From assembly GCA_963825315.1 (NCBI GenBank), contig CAWGST010000006.1, positions 77,095 through 141,094 of the forward strand: a DNA stretch of 64,000 nt, read 5' to 3'. Under the pieces are notes generated by a model. The model saw only the letters and a program-made list of their open reading frames with translations. It was not told the DNA's origin and made no database searches. This stretch comes from DASRLE01 sp963825315 (GTDB lineage: Bacteria; Verrucomicrobiota; Verrucomicrobiia; Limisphaerales; Palsa-1400). The translations under genes and the position numbers were made by a program. Positions 51,598-58,580 of this stretch are shown piece by piece (the stretch's first letter is position 1; the number at the start of each line of letters is the position of its first letter).

Positions 51598-52167
51598 TCA
51601 AAGAGGCTCCATGCCAAAAATCTGCCTGTAGCGCCGTTCCCTCTCCTCGTTGTCCATGGGCGGCAACGGGGCGTCTTCCCCGGTTTCCCTGGCTTTCCCG
51701 GCTTGGGCTTCAAAAATGGCGGTGCGCTGGTCGAAGCGCCGCTGATCCGCCCGCCGCAACAGCAACCACGCCGCCGCCGTCCGTGTCGATGCGCTTTCCA
51801 TTCCAAGGGTTGCATCGATCACCTGTTCTCCGATCAGAGTCATGACCTCGTCCAGCACCTGTTCTTGATCTGTTCCAGTGACAAGCTTCTTTAAGAGGCG
51901 CCTCGTGGCCCGTCTCGTCGCCGCCGCTTCTTCGATGCGGCCGACCTTCTCTTCGACCCCCAGCCGCCATCGGATTCTGCCGAGGCACGCAATCGATGGT
52001 CTGTTGTCTTTCTCCGGCCTGTTCGGGCCGGCCGGCCAGGGTGGCGCTTTCTCCCGGGCCTCGGCCAAAGTAATCCCGGAGCGTAACAGCGCATAAAGTG
52101 AAATACGCTGCTCCCCGGTCAACGCGGCGGCATAAGAACCTTCCCGTGGCGCTTCATTAATTTTCAT
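51598..52167 (-). CDS. Probable phage terminase small subunit / packaging DNA-binding protein
   Basis: The 189-residue, charged, helical protein lies just ahead of the terminase large-subunit gene in the same direction. It contains AALTGEQRISLYALLRSGI, a helix-turn-helix-like SGITLAEAREKAPPW and a Lys/Arg-rich central helix (RRLLKKLVTGTDQE). A perfect AAGGAGGT ribosome-binding site (complement of 52173-52180) precedes the ATG by 5 nt. Position and character fit a small terminase subunit (gp27-like), but the family cannot be confirmed by motif. Confidence 0.6.
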   Translation of the reverse strand: MKINEAPREGSYAAALTGEQRISLYALLRSGITLAEAREKAPPWPAGPNRPEKDNRPSIACLGRIRWRLGVEEKVGRIEEAAATRRATRRLLKKLVTGTDQEQVLDEVMTLIGEQVIDATLGMESASTRTAAAWLLLRRADQRRFDQRTAIFEAQAGKARETGEDAPLPPMDNEERERRYRQIFGMEPL

Positions 52168-52219
52168 GATTCACCTCCTTGTCCCGCCAAAGCCGATTCT
52201 GCGATGGCGGGCCCATTGA

Positions 52220-52253
52220 GATTAGGATTAGGATTACGATTAAGATTAGGATT
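52220..52253 (+). repeat. Telomere-like hexamer tract
   Basis: Five to six imperfect copies of GATTAG/GATTAC/GATTAA in tandem over 34 bp, immediately upstream of the terminase small-subunit gene. No function is indicated. Confidence 0.7.
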
Positions 52254-52476
52254 CATTGACGCCTCCCCCCATATACCACCCCCTGAGAATTTCTCTGGAA
52301 ATCCGAGAAATCCTCCTCTCTGTTTCAGTTGGAATGGGTTGCACAGGAGCGGGTTCCAACGGAAAAATGGCCAAAAGGCCAAAATCCGGGAAAAGTGAGA
52401 ATTCACAGATTTTCTCACCTCTTTTGCGCCTTTTAATCCTGCATTTCTGGAAGGCAGAAAAATGGATTCGGCAGAA

Positions 52477-52494
52477 CCCCGAAAGCTTTCGGGG
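52477..52494. repeat. Perfect 18-bp palindrome
   Basis: CCCCGAAAGCTTTCGGGG, with outer complementary GGCAGAA / TTCTGCC arms on either side. It could form a hairpin; no T-tract follows, so a terminator is not supported. Confidence 0.75.
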
Positions 52495-52547
52495 CTGATG
52501 TTTCTGCCCCCTCATATTTATGCCTGCGGGACTTCTTAATTCATCCT

Positions 52548-52705
52548 TCATAATTCAGACTTTTCTTCCAATTATGGCATAAACTGAGCAATATGTACAG
52601 CCCATGGTGGGAGGTTTTTTTAAACCACGAAAACCCTGTAAACATTGGTGAAAACGCGTGTCGGGGGGCTTGTTGTCAAGTATGTATTCTTGACCGGCAC
52701 CCAAA
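52548..52705 (+). repeat. Direct repeat copy A (~158 bp)
   Basis: Pairs with 52778-52935 at a constant 230-bp offset without gaps. The strongest matches are CATGGTGGGAGGTTTTTTTA, CTGTAAACATTGGT and TTGTCAAGTATG.ATTCTTGACC.GCACCCAAA. Confidence 0.8.
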
Positions 52706-52777
52706 TTAGCAGGAAATTGGGTGGAAACGATGGGATCAGCAGGGCCACAGATTCACACAGAACTTCACAGATAAATT

Positions 52778-52935
52778 TAATAATTCGGCTTTTTATTTTC
52801 ATTATGGCACAAAAGGCCAGAATTGTACAGCTCATGGTGGGAGGTTTTTTTAGAATACGAAACCCCTGTAAACATTGGTCGAAAGGCGTGTCGGGGGCCT
52901 TCTTGTCAAGTATGGATTCTTGACCAGCACCCAAA
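52778..52935 (+). repeat. Direct repeat copy B (~158 bp)
   Basis: Second copy of the repeat at 52548-52705. The 72 bp between the copies include a partial CACAGAT-like stretch (GGCCACAGATTCACACAG at about 52744). Confidence 0.8.
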
Positions 52936-52949
52936 AAAACACGCTTTTT

Positions 52950-53125
52950 AACCACGAAATACTCGGAATACGCGAACAGATTGAAAAGGGCTGCATAATG
53001 GCCGCGAAAGAACTCAGAGAGCGCAAAGACGGAGACGCGATTGTTTATTTGTTGCGTTCTCTGCGTTGTTTTGTGGCTGAACGTGTCTTCCCCTTTTTCG
53101 CATGGTTCGCGTCGTTCGTGGTTTA
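52950..53125. repeat. Nested inverted repeats
   Basis: The outer arms AACCACGAA...CGCGAAC (52950-52977) and GTTCGCGTCGTTCGTGGTTT (53106-53125) are complementary. An inner pair lies at about 53001-53027 and 53052-53077 (about 21 of 26 positions). The inner arms are related to the 'CGCAGAGAACGCAAAG' motif class. No gene is evident. Confidence 0.65.
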
Positions 53126-53307
53126 ATGAATTCGGTTCATCCGCCCGCCTTTTGGCCATAAAGTTCACTGTGCGTTGCGTCCTCTTCCCGGATTTGTTGG
53201 TGGACAGAGCGGGCGGCGTGAGGCTTTTCCCCAGCCTGAATCGGGACTGAATTTACGCCCTTTGACAACTGCTTGCAGACGGCTCCGACTTGCTCTAATG
53301 TCGGCAC

Positions 53308-54879
53308 ATGGGAAAGAAATCAGAGGCAAAACGTCCTGAAGCTCCGAGCCTGCATCTCGAAAGCTCGGCAGGCAGTGCCGACACGACACCAGTTCAAAAA
53401 CCTTCCCCACTTCTCGACACCCGCGTCATCTACTGCGGTGACAACTTGGAACAGCTTCCCAAACTGCCCGATGCGTGCGTTGACCTGATTTACATTGACC
53501 CGCCCTTCAATTCCAACCGCAACTACGAAGTTTTCTGGGGTGAGACGAAAGAGAAGCGCGCTTTTCACGACCGCCACGAATCCACCAAGGCTTACATTGA
53601 CTATATGAGGCCGCGTTGCGTCGAACTGGCTCGCGTCCTCAAAAAGGCCGGCAGCTTTTATTTCCATTGCGACTGGCACGCCTGCCATTACGTCAAAGTC
53701 ATGCTCGACCAAATTTTCGGGGAAAATAATTTCATAAACGAAATTGTTTGGAAGCGGCAGACTTCGCACAACGACGCTAAACAAGGCAGCAAGCACTACG
53801 GCAGGCTGCATGATACGCTCATGTTTTATTGCGGCGGAAGCGAAGAATACACTTGGAATCAGCAGTATGTTCCGCTCGACAAAAGCTACGTTGAGTCTCA
53901 CTACTCGCAGGTGGATGAGAAAGGGCGCAACTTTCAATGGGGCGATCTCCGCGCTCCTGGCGGTGCAGCCCCATCAAAAGGAAATCCCCATTACAAAGTT
54001 CTCGGCGTCGATGGCTACTGGCGATATAGCCAAGAGAAAATGGAGCAGTTGATTCGCGAGGGTCGAGTCGCGATTCCGCCCGGTGGAAATACGCCTCGAT
54101 ACAAGAGATACCTCGACGAATCCAAGGGCCTTCCCGTCGGAAGCGTCTGGGACGACATAAACCCGATCAACTCGCAAGCTAAGGAGTCTCTGGGCTATCC
54201 GACACAGAAGCCGCTTCCTCTGCTTGAGCGCATTCTCAAGACAAGCAGCAATGAGAACGACATCGTGCTCGATGCATTCTGCGGCTGCGGCACTGCACTG
54301 GTCGCTGCTCAGAAGCTAAAACGTCAGTGGATTGGTATTGATATTTCGCCCACCGCCTGCCGCGTCATGGCAAAGCGGCTGAAAGATAAGAGAGTTTGCG
54401 GCCTGCCGGAAGATGAAGACCTTTGGGCGATCGGTCGTGGCTTTATCGTCCGGGACCTGCCCTGGATGGAAGAAAAGTTGCGCGCCATTCCTCCGTTCGA
54501 GTTCGAGAACTGGGCCGTCATCGCCCTTGGCGGCAGAAAGAACAAAGTGCAAGTCGGCGACAAAGGAATTGATGGCCGCATTTTCCCCGTCTCGGCTTTG
54601 GATAACGTTCGCGAGGCGGGGGCTGGTGAACTGGGGTTGGAAGAACGCTTTTATGCAATGCAGGTAAAGCAGAAAGATAAAACCAGCAGACTGGATATTG
54701 ACGCATTTGAAACGGCCATGAGGCGGGCGAAGTGCGAAAAAGGACTTTTTGTTTCATTCGATTACACGAGCGATGCTTTGCACGAGATTGACCGTTTCTT
54801 CCGCGAGGAACATCGCATCATCATTCCGCTCACCGTGAGGGAGATTTTGGATGAGGAAATCGCGACGAAACTGGCTTAA
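53308..54879 (+). CDS. Site-specific DNA methyltransferase fused to a PD-(D/E)XK nuclease-like domain
   Basis: The 523-residue protein has beta-class amino-methyltransferase order: motif IV Asp64-Pro-Pro-Phe near the N-terminus (YIDPPFNSNRNYE), a target-recognition region, then SAM motif I at Asp322 (DAFCGCGTALVAA). The C-terminal ~130 residues carry a nuclease-like signature: Asp422 in DKGIDGRIF and Gln452-Val-Lys454 in YAMQVKQ, typical of Mrr-like PD-(D/E)XK domains. It could be a single-chain restriction-modification enzyme or a methylase with a degenerate nuclease. Specificity is unknown. The ATG at 53308 has a short, weak leader. The HNH gene follows after 14 bp. Confidence 0.85.
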   Translation: MGKKSEAKRPEAPSLHLESSAGSADTTPVQKPSPLLDTRVIYCGDNLEQLPKLPDACVDLIYIDPPFNSNRNYEVFWGETKEKRAFHDRHESTKAYIDYMRPRCVELARVLKKAGSFYFHCDWHACHYVKVMLDQIFGENNFINEIVWKRQTSHNDAKQGSKHYGRLHDTLMFYCGGSEEYTWNQQYVPLDKSYVESHYSQVDEKGRNFQWGDLRAPGGAAPSKGNPHYKVLGVDGYWRYSQEKMEQLIREGRVAIPPGGNTPRYKRYLDESKGLPVGSVWDDINPINSQAKESLGYPTQKPLPLLERILKTSSNENDIVLDAFCGCGTALVAAQKLKRQWIGIDISPTACRVMAKRLKDKRVCGLPEDEDLWAIGRGFIVRDLPWMEEKLRAIPPFEFENWAVIALGGRKNKVQVGDKGIDGRIFPVSALDNVREAGAGELGLEERFYAMQVKQKDKTSRLDIDAFETAMRRAKCEKGLFVSFDYTSDALHEIDRFFREEHRIIIPLTVREILDEEIATKLA

Positions 54880-54893
54880 GCAATTGAAGCATT

Positions 54894-55823
54894 ATGAATG
54901 CTCCGAGCGAGCGTGACATTAAAATATTATTTGCCCGATCAAAGAATCAGTGTGCTTATCCGAATTGCTCGGAAGTCATTGTTCAGCCATCGGGAACAAT
55001 TGCCGGTGAGATATGTCATATTAAGGCAAGAAGTTCAAAATGGCCTCGTTTCGATGAAACGCAAACCGACGACCAACGTCACGCCTACGACAATCTCATC
55101 CTGCTTTGTCGGAACCATCATAAAATTGTGGATAGCGAACCCGAAAAATACACAGTTGAATTGCTGAAGGAGTTCAAGGAGATGCACGAAAGGAACGGCA
55201 ACAACGAATTGACACAGGAGGACGTCCGGCGTGCTCGCAAACTTTTGGATTCCTATTTGGAGGCACTAAGAATTGAGTTAAAGCAGTCCACAATCAACCA
55301 AATTGCGAGCGGCCACAGAATTACACAAGTAGCTGGCGATTATCATTATTATGAAAAGCCGCCCAAGCCGAAAGTGATGATTACACCAGCGGAAGGAGCG
55401 GTATCTCTTCCAGAACAAAGACAAATTAATACGTGGATCGAAAGTTTAGTGGAGAGCACTGTTGGAATGTCCAAAAGTGCTGCATTTGGAATGTGGCGCA
55501 ACCGGTTTAAGCATCGTTTCGGATTGACGAGATCTGAGCAACTGCTTTCAATACAAATGCCGGATGCCGAAGCTTGGTATCGCCAGCAATTGGCGATCCT
55601 TAAACGTGGATGGAAAACAAAAGCCCCGGACGCGTGGCGCAACGCGCGATATGCGGCAATACACATCGCGATTAAACAAATGGGTGTTGACAAACTTACG
55701 TACTACGCTGAAATCGCGCGCCGCCTCAAAATGAAGAAGCCCTTTACATCCCTTACTGAACTCACAAAAATAGACCTTGAGCGAGCCTACACTATGGGTC
55801 TTCGCGATGCGCGAGGTGAATAA
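54894..55823 (+). CDS. HNH endonuclease with a phage-antirepressor-like (ORF6C-type) C-terminus
   Basis: The 309-residue protein has an HNH-type zinc nuclease at about residues 17-85: CAYPNCSEVIV, GEICHIKARS, NLILLCRNHHKIVD. A helical linker leads to VAGDYHYYEKPPKPKV. The last ~130 residues (INTWIESLVES, MWRNRFKHRFGLTRSEQLL, EAWYRQQLA) resemble the ORF6C-type ends of phage regulatory proteins. The ATG begins just before the fold. Directly downstream of the methyltransferase, it may be the cleavage partner of a modification system or a phage-derived regulator. This resemblance is not motif-proven. Confidence 0.75.
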   Translation: MNAPSERDIKILFARSKNQCAYPNCSEVIVQPSGTIAGEICHIKARSSKWPRFDETQTDDQRHAYDNLILLCRNHHKIVDSEPEKYTVELLKEFKEMHERNGNNELTQEDVRRARKLLDSYLEALRIELKQSTINQIASGHRITQVAGDYHYYEKPPKPKVMITPAEGAVSLPEQRQINTWIESLVESTVGMSKSAAFGMWRNRFKHRFGLTRSEQLLSIQMPDAEAWYRQQLAILKRGWKTKAPDAWRNARYAAIHIAIKQMGVDKLTYYAEIARRLKMKKPFTSLTELTKIDLERAYTMGLRDARGE

Positions 55824-55829
55824 ACTATT

Positions 55830-56060
55830 ATGGCTCTCATCGAATGTCATGAATGCCACGGTCAGGTCAGCGACCATGCGCAGACTTGTCCCAAATGTGG
55901 CGCACCGGTCATCGCGACCATCCAGCGGCGGCAAAAGACGTTGTTTGTTAACGTTGCTATTGGCCTTCTCTTCGGGTTGCTGATAGGCTTTGTTGTCTGG
56001 CTTGTAATGCGTCACATTTTTACGCAGGTATTGGCTCCTCTTAAAAACATGAAGCAATGA
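55830..56060 (+). CDS. Small zinc-ribbon membrane protein
   Basis: The 76-residue protein has an N-terminal zinc ribbon (CHECHGQVSDHAQTCPKCG, two CxxC pairs) and one membrane helix (TLFVNVAIGLLFGLLIGFVV). It starts 7 bp after the HNH gene. Such small proteins are frequent near phage and defence genes, but their job is unknown. Possibly a sensor or a membrane anchor. Confidence 0.65.
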   Translation: MALIECHECHGQVSDHAQTCPKCGAPVIATIQRRQKTLFVNVAIGLLFGLLIGFVVWLVMRHIFTQVLAPLKNMKQ

Positions 56061-56193
56061 AAGGGGTCCTCGGAAATTGGTAGTCGTTCATGTTGGCCAG
56101 CAATTTTCCCGGAGCGCTTTCTTGGCGGTTTGCGGCTATGCTTGATGGTGTGAAAAAGCCGCTTGACTTTCCCCTTGCTGGAGGGCGTAAACC

Positions 56194-56688
56194 ATGGGGA
56201 ATATGAAGAATAAACACAAGAAAACCTGGCAGGAAAAACTGGCGGACGACAAAGGCTTTCCCAAGGTCTGCAAAATTGACTCCACCAAAAGCAAACGTTG
56301 GGGCACTGGCACGTTTGTCATTCCCGCGCCGAGGGAAGTCAATGAACTCATGCGCCGGGTGCCAAAGGGCAAACTCACCACCATTGACGAACTCCGCAAA
56401 GTCCTCGCGCACCGGCATGGCGCAACCATCGCCTGTCCAATCACGACGGGCATTTTCGCATGGATTTCGGCCCACGCCGCCGCCGAGGCCGGGGCGGAAG
56501 GCAAAAAGAACACCGCTCCTTATTGGCGCACGCTTAAATCGAACGGTGAATTGAACCCAAAATATCCCGGCGGCATTGCCGGATTGCAGCGCAAGCTGTC
56601 AACCGAGGGACATCGGGTAATTCAGAAAGGCAAACGGTTTTTCGTGGAGGAATTTCGGGAACGGCTATTCACATTTGACTCCAATTGA
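56194..56688 (+). CDS. MGMT-family (alkyltransferase-like) DNA-binding protein
   Basis: The 164-residue protein matches the MGMT-like family: WQEKLADDKGFPKVCKI, PREVNELMRRVPKGKLTTID, RHGATIACPITTGIFAWI, PYWRTLKSNGELNPKYPGG and a HRVIQKGKRFFVEEF tail. The active-site PCHR of true O6-alkylguanine transferases is not present; Cys in ACPITTG occupies a similar place. Members bind DNA lesions; transfer activity is doubtful. Start at ATG 56194 or 56203. Confidence 0.75.
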   Translation: MGNMKNKHKKTWQEKLADDKGFPKVCKIDSTKSKRWGTGTFVIPAPREVNELMRRVPKGKLTTIDELRKVLAHRHGATIACPITTGIFAWISAHAAAEAGAEGKKNTAPYWRTLKSNGELNPKYPGGIAGLQRKLSTEGHRVIQKGKRFFVEEFRERLFTFDSN

Positions 56689-56791
56689 AATCCGCCTGCG
56701 CGGTGTAGCGCAGCCCTGCCGCCTGCTGATTCGCGGGCCTTCCCAGCCCCGTCTTTTGGTGTAGTGTCGAGCCTGTGGCTTGGACTTTTCC

Positions 56792-57088
56792 TCACGGCGG
56801 GGTTTGTTCCACCCCGGCCTGCGGCGGCGGCTTTCGCCAGCTTTCCGGCACGTGGGTCATGCCTGTTTTTTTCGGGAATGGAGCCGCTTTCCCTTTCTCC
56901 GGCTTCCGCCAGCTTTCCGGCACGAAAGTCATACCCGATTTAGTCGGGGATGACGCCGCCTTTTCCGGGACCTGCGGAACAAGAGTGAGGCCCTGGCACG
57001 CGGGACATGGAATTTCGCTCCCGGCGAATTCCTCATCACACTCCAGGTGCTGCTGGCAATGTGAACAGTTGAATTTAATCTGGCTCAT
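56792..57088 (-). CDS. Small zinc-ribbon protein with repeated GMT-VPESWRKP segments
   Basis: The 98-residue protein begins MSQIKFNCSHCQQHLECDEEFAG with CPACQG, a double CxxC zinc ribbon. It continues in two short repeats (KSGMTFVPESWRKPEKG and KTGMTHVPESWRKPPP). The ATG at 57088 has AGGAATGG upstream, and a TATAAT box lies at 57119-57114 on this strand. Related zinc-ribbon proteins are common in Verrucomicrobia. The function is unknown. Confidence 0.6.
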   Translation of the reverse strand: MSQIKFNCSHCQQHLECDEEFAGSEIPCPACQGLTLVPQVPEKAASSPTKSGMTFVPESWRKPEKGKAAPFPKKTGMTHVPESWRKPPPQAGVEQTPP

Positions 57089-57113
57089 AACGTTACCATT
57101 CCTAATTGAATCT

Positions 57114-57119
57114 ATTATA
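57114..57119 (-). promoter_or_regulatory. Candidate -10 box for the zinc-ribbon gene
   Basis: TATAAT on the - strand, 26 nt upstream of the ATG at 57088. A weak -35 (TGGACG) lies 16 nt further upstream. Not tested. Confidence 0.4.
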
Positions 57120-57266
57120 AGCGCAACGGCGGAATCGTCCAGCTTCTGTTTCCACGGCATGACCCTCGTGAAGGGGTTGCCCAAAATCAGTCAAACTCGA
57201 TCAAAGGAATGTCCATTCCTTTCCGGTTGCCGTCGCCACGACTTTCGGTTAACAAATGCGCAATAT

Positions 57267-58580
57267 ATGACAAAAGCATTTCCGGAAATATCCAAAATCA
57301 GCTACGAAGGCCCGAAATCCAAGAACCCGCTGGCCTTCAAATATTATGACGCGGACGAAGTGGTGGAGGGCAAAGCGATGCGGGAACACCTCCGCTTTTC
57401 CGTGGCCTATTGGCACACCTTTCGCGGGCGCGGCTCGGATATGTTTGGCGCGCCGTCCATCAACCGCCCGTGGGACGACAACAGCGAGTCGCTGGAAAAT
57501 GCCAAACGGCGGGTGCGCGCGGCCTTTGAGTTCATCGAAAAATTGGGCGCGCCGTTTTATGCGTTCCACGACCGCGATGTCGCGCCGGAGGGGGCGACCC
57601 TGGGCGAAACGAATAAAAACCTCGACGCCGTTGCCAAAGTCTTGAAGGAAGAACAGGAACGGTCCGGCATTCGTTTGCTTTGGGGCACGGCCAATCTTTT
57701 TTCGCATCCGCGTTTCGCGCACGGGGCCGCAACCAGTTGCAATGCCGATGTGTTCGCCTTCGCCGCCGCCCAGGTCAAGAAGGCGATCGAGGTGACGCAT
57801 GAACTGGGCGGGGCGGGTTATGTTTTTTGGGGCGGACGCGAAGGTTATTCCACCCTGCTCAACACCGACCTCAAACGGGAACTGGAGCATCTGGCCAAGT
57901 TTTTGCACATGGCAGTTGATTACAAAAAGAAGATCGGGTTCAAGGGCCAGTTTTATATCGAGCCCAAACCCAAGGAACCGACCAAGCACCAATATGATTC
58001 GGAGGCGGCGGCCTGCCTGAATTTTTTGCGCGAATACGATCTGATGGGCCATCTCAAATTGAACCTCGAAACCAACCACGCCACCCTGGCGGGGCATACG
58101 ATGCAGCATGAATTGGAAACGGCCGCGGCGGCCGGGGCCCTGGGTTCGGTGGACGCCAACACGGGGGATCTGTTGCTGGGCTGGGACACGGACCAGTTTC
58201 CGACGGATATATACTTGACAACACAAGTCATGCTGACCATCCTGAAAACGGGCGGATTCAAGACGGGCGGGCTTAATTTCGACGCCAAGGTGCGGCGCGA
58301 GAGTTTTGAGGCGGTTGATTTGTTTTACGCGCACATTGGCGGGATGGATGCGTTCGCGCGGGGGCTGAAAACGGCCTGCGCCATCCGGCGGGACGGCCGC
58401 CTGGCGGATTTCGTCAAGCAACGTTACAGCTCGTGGGACGGCGGCATCGGCCGGGAGATTGAATCGGGCAGGAGCAGTTTTGCGGACCTCGATAAATACA
58501 TGATGAAGAAGGGCGCTCCGGCGGCCAACGCCAGCGGACGGCAGGAGTTTTTGGAGAACTTGATCAACGAATTCATTTGA
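57267..58580 (+). CDS. xylA: Xylose isomerase
   Basis: The 437-residue enzyme has the XylA signatures: FYAFHDRDVAPEG, LLWGTANLFSHPRF, YVFWGGREGYSTLLNTD, FYIEPKPKEPTKHQYD, NLETNHATLAGHTMQHEL and DANTGDLLLGWDTDQFP. These provide the two metal sites and the catalytic His. It isomerises D-xylose to D-xylulose. Length is typical of the long (class II) form. The frame opens much earlier (56775), but the ATG at 57267 begins the usual TKAFPEISKI segment. The 3' end overlaps the convergent histidine kinase gene by 8 bp. No xylulokinase is adjacent. Confidence 0.95.
   Translation: MTKAFPEISKISYEGPKSKNPLAFKYYDADEVVEGKAMREHLRFSVAYWHTFRGRGSDMFGAPSINRPWDDNSESLENAKRRVRAAFEFIEKLGAPFYAFHDRDVAPEGATLGETNKNLDAVAKVLKEEQERSGIRLLWGTANLFSHPRFAHGAATSCNADVFAFAAAQVKKAIEVTHELGGAGYVFWGGREGYSTLLNTDLKRELEHLAKFLHMAVDYKKKIGFKGQFYIEPKPKEPTKHQYDSEAAACLNFLREYDLMGHLKLNLETNHATLAGHTMQHELETAAAAGALGSVDANTGDLLLGWDTDQFPTDIYLTTQVMLTILKTGGFKTGGLNFDAKVRRESFEAVDLFYAHIGGMDAFARGLKTACAIRRDGRLADFVKQRYSSWDGGIGREIESGRSSFADLDKYMMKKGAPAANASGRQEFLENLINEFI

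Larger units (their letters stand above)
52254..53307. other. Repeat-filled non-coding region
   Basis: About 1 kb without a credible gene. It contains a perfect 18-bp palindrome, two ~158-bp direct repeats (230 bp apart) and a nested inverted repeat, all listed separately. Frames that cross it, such as one on the - strand from 53168 to 52620, only translate the repeats twice and are not believed. Confidence 0.6.

Noticed and set aside
52220..52935. Possible CRISPR array
   Set aside because: The repeats are either 6-bp tandem units or two 158-bp copies; there are no regular short repeats with unique spacers and no cas genes.
52620..53168. A 182-codon - strand frame over the direct repeats
   Set aside because: It translates the same repeat twice, has stretches typical of non-coding DNA and no family resemblance.
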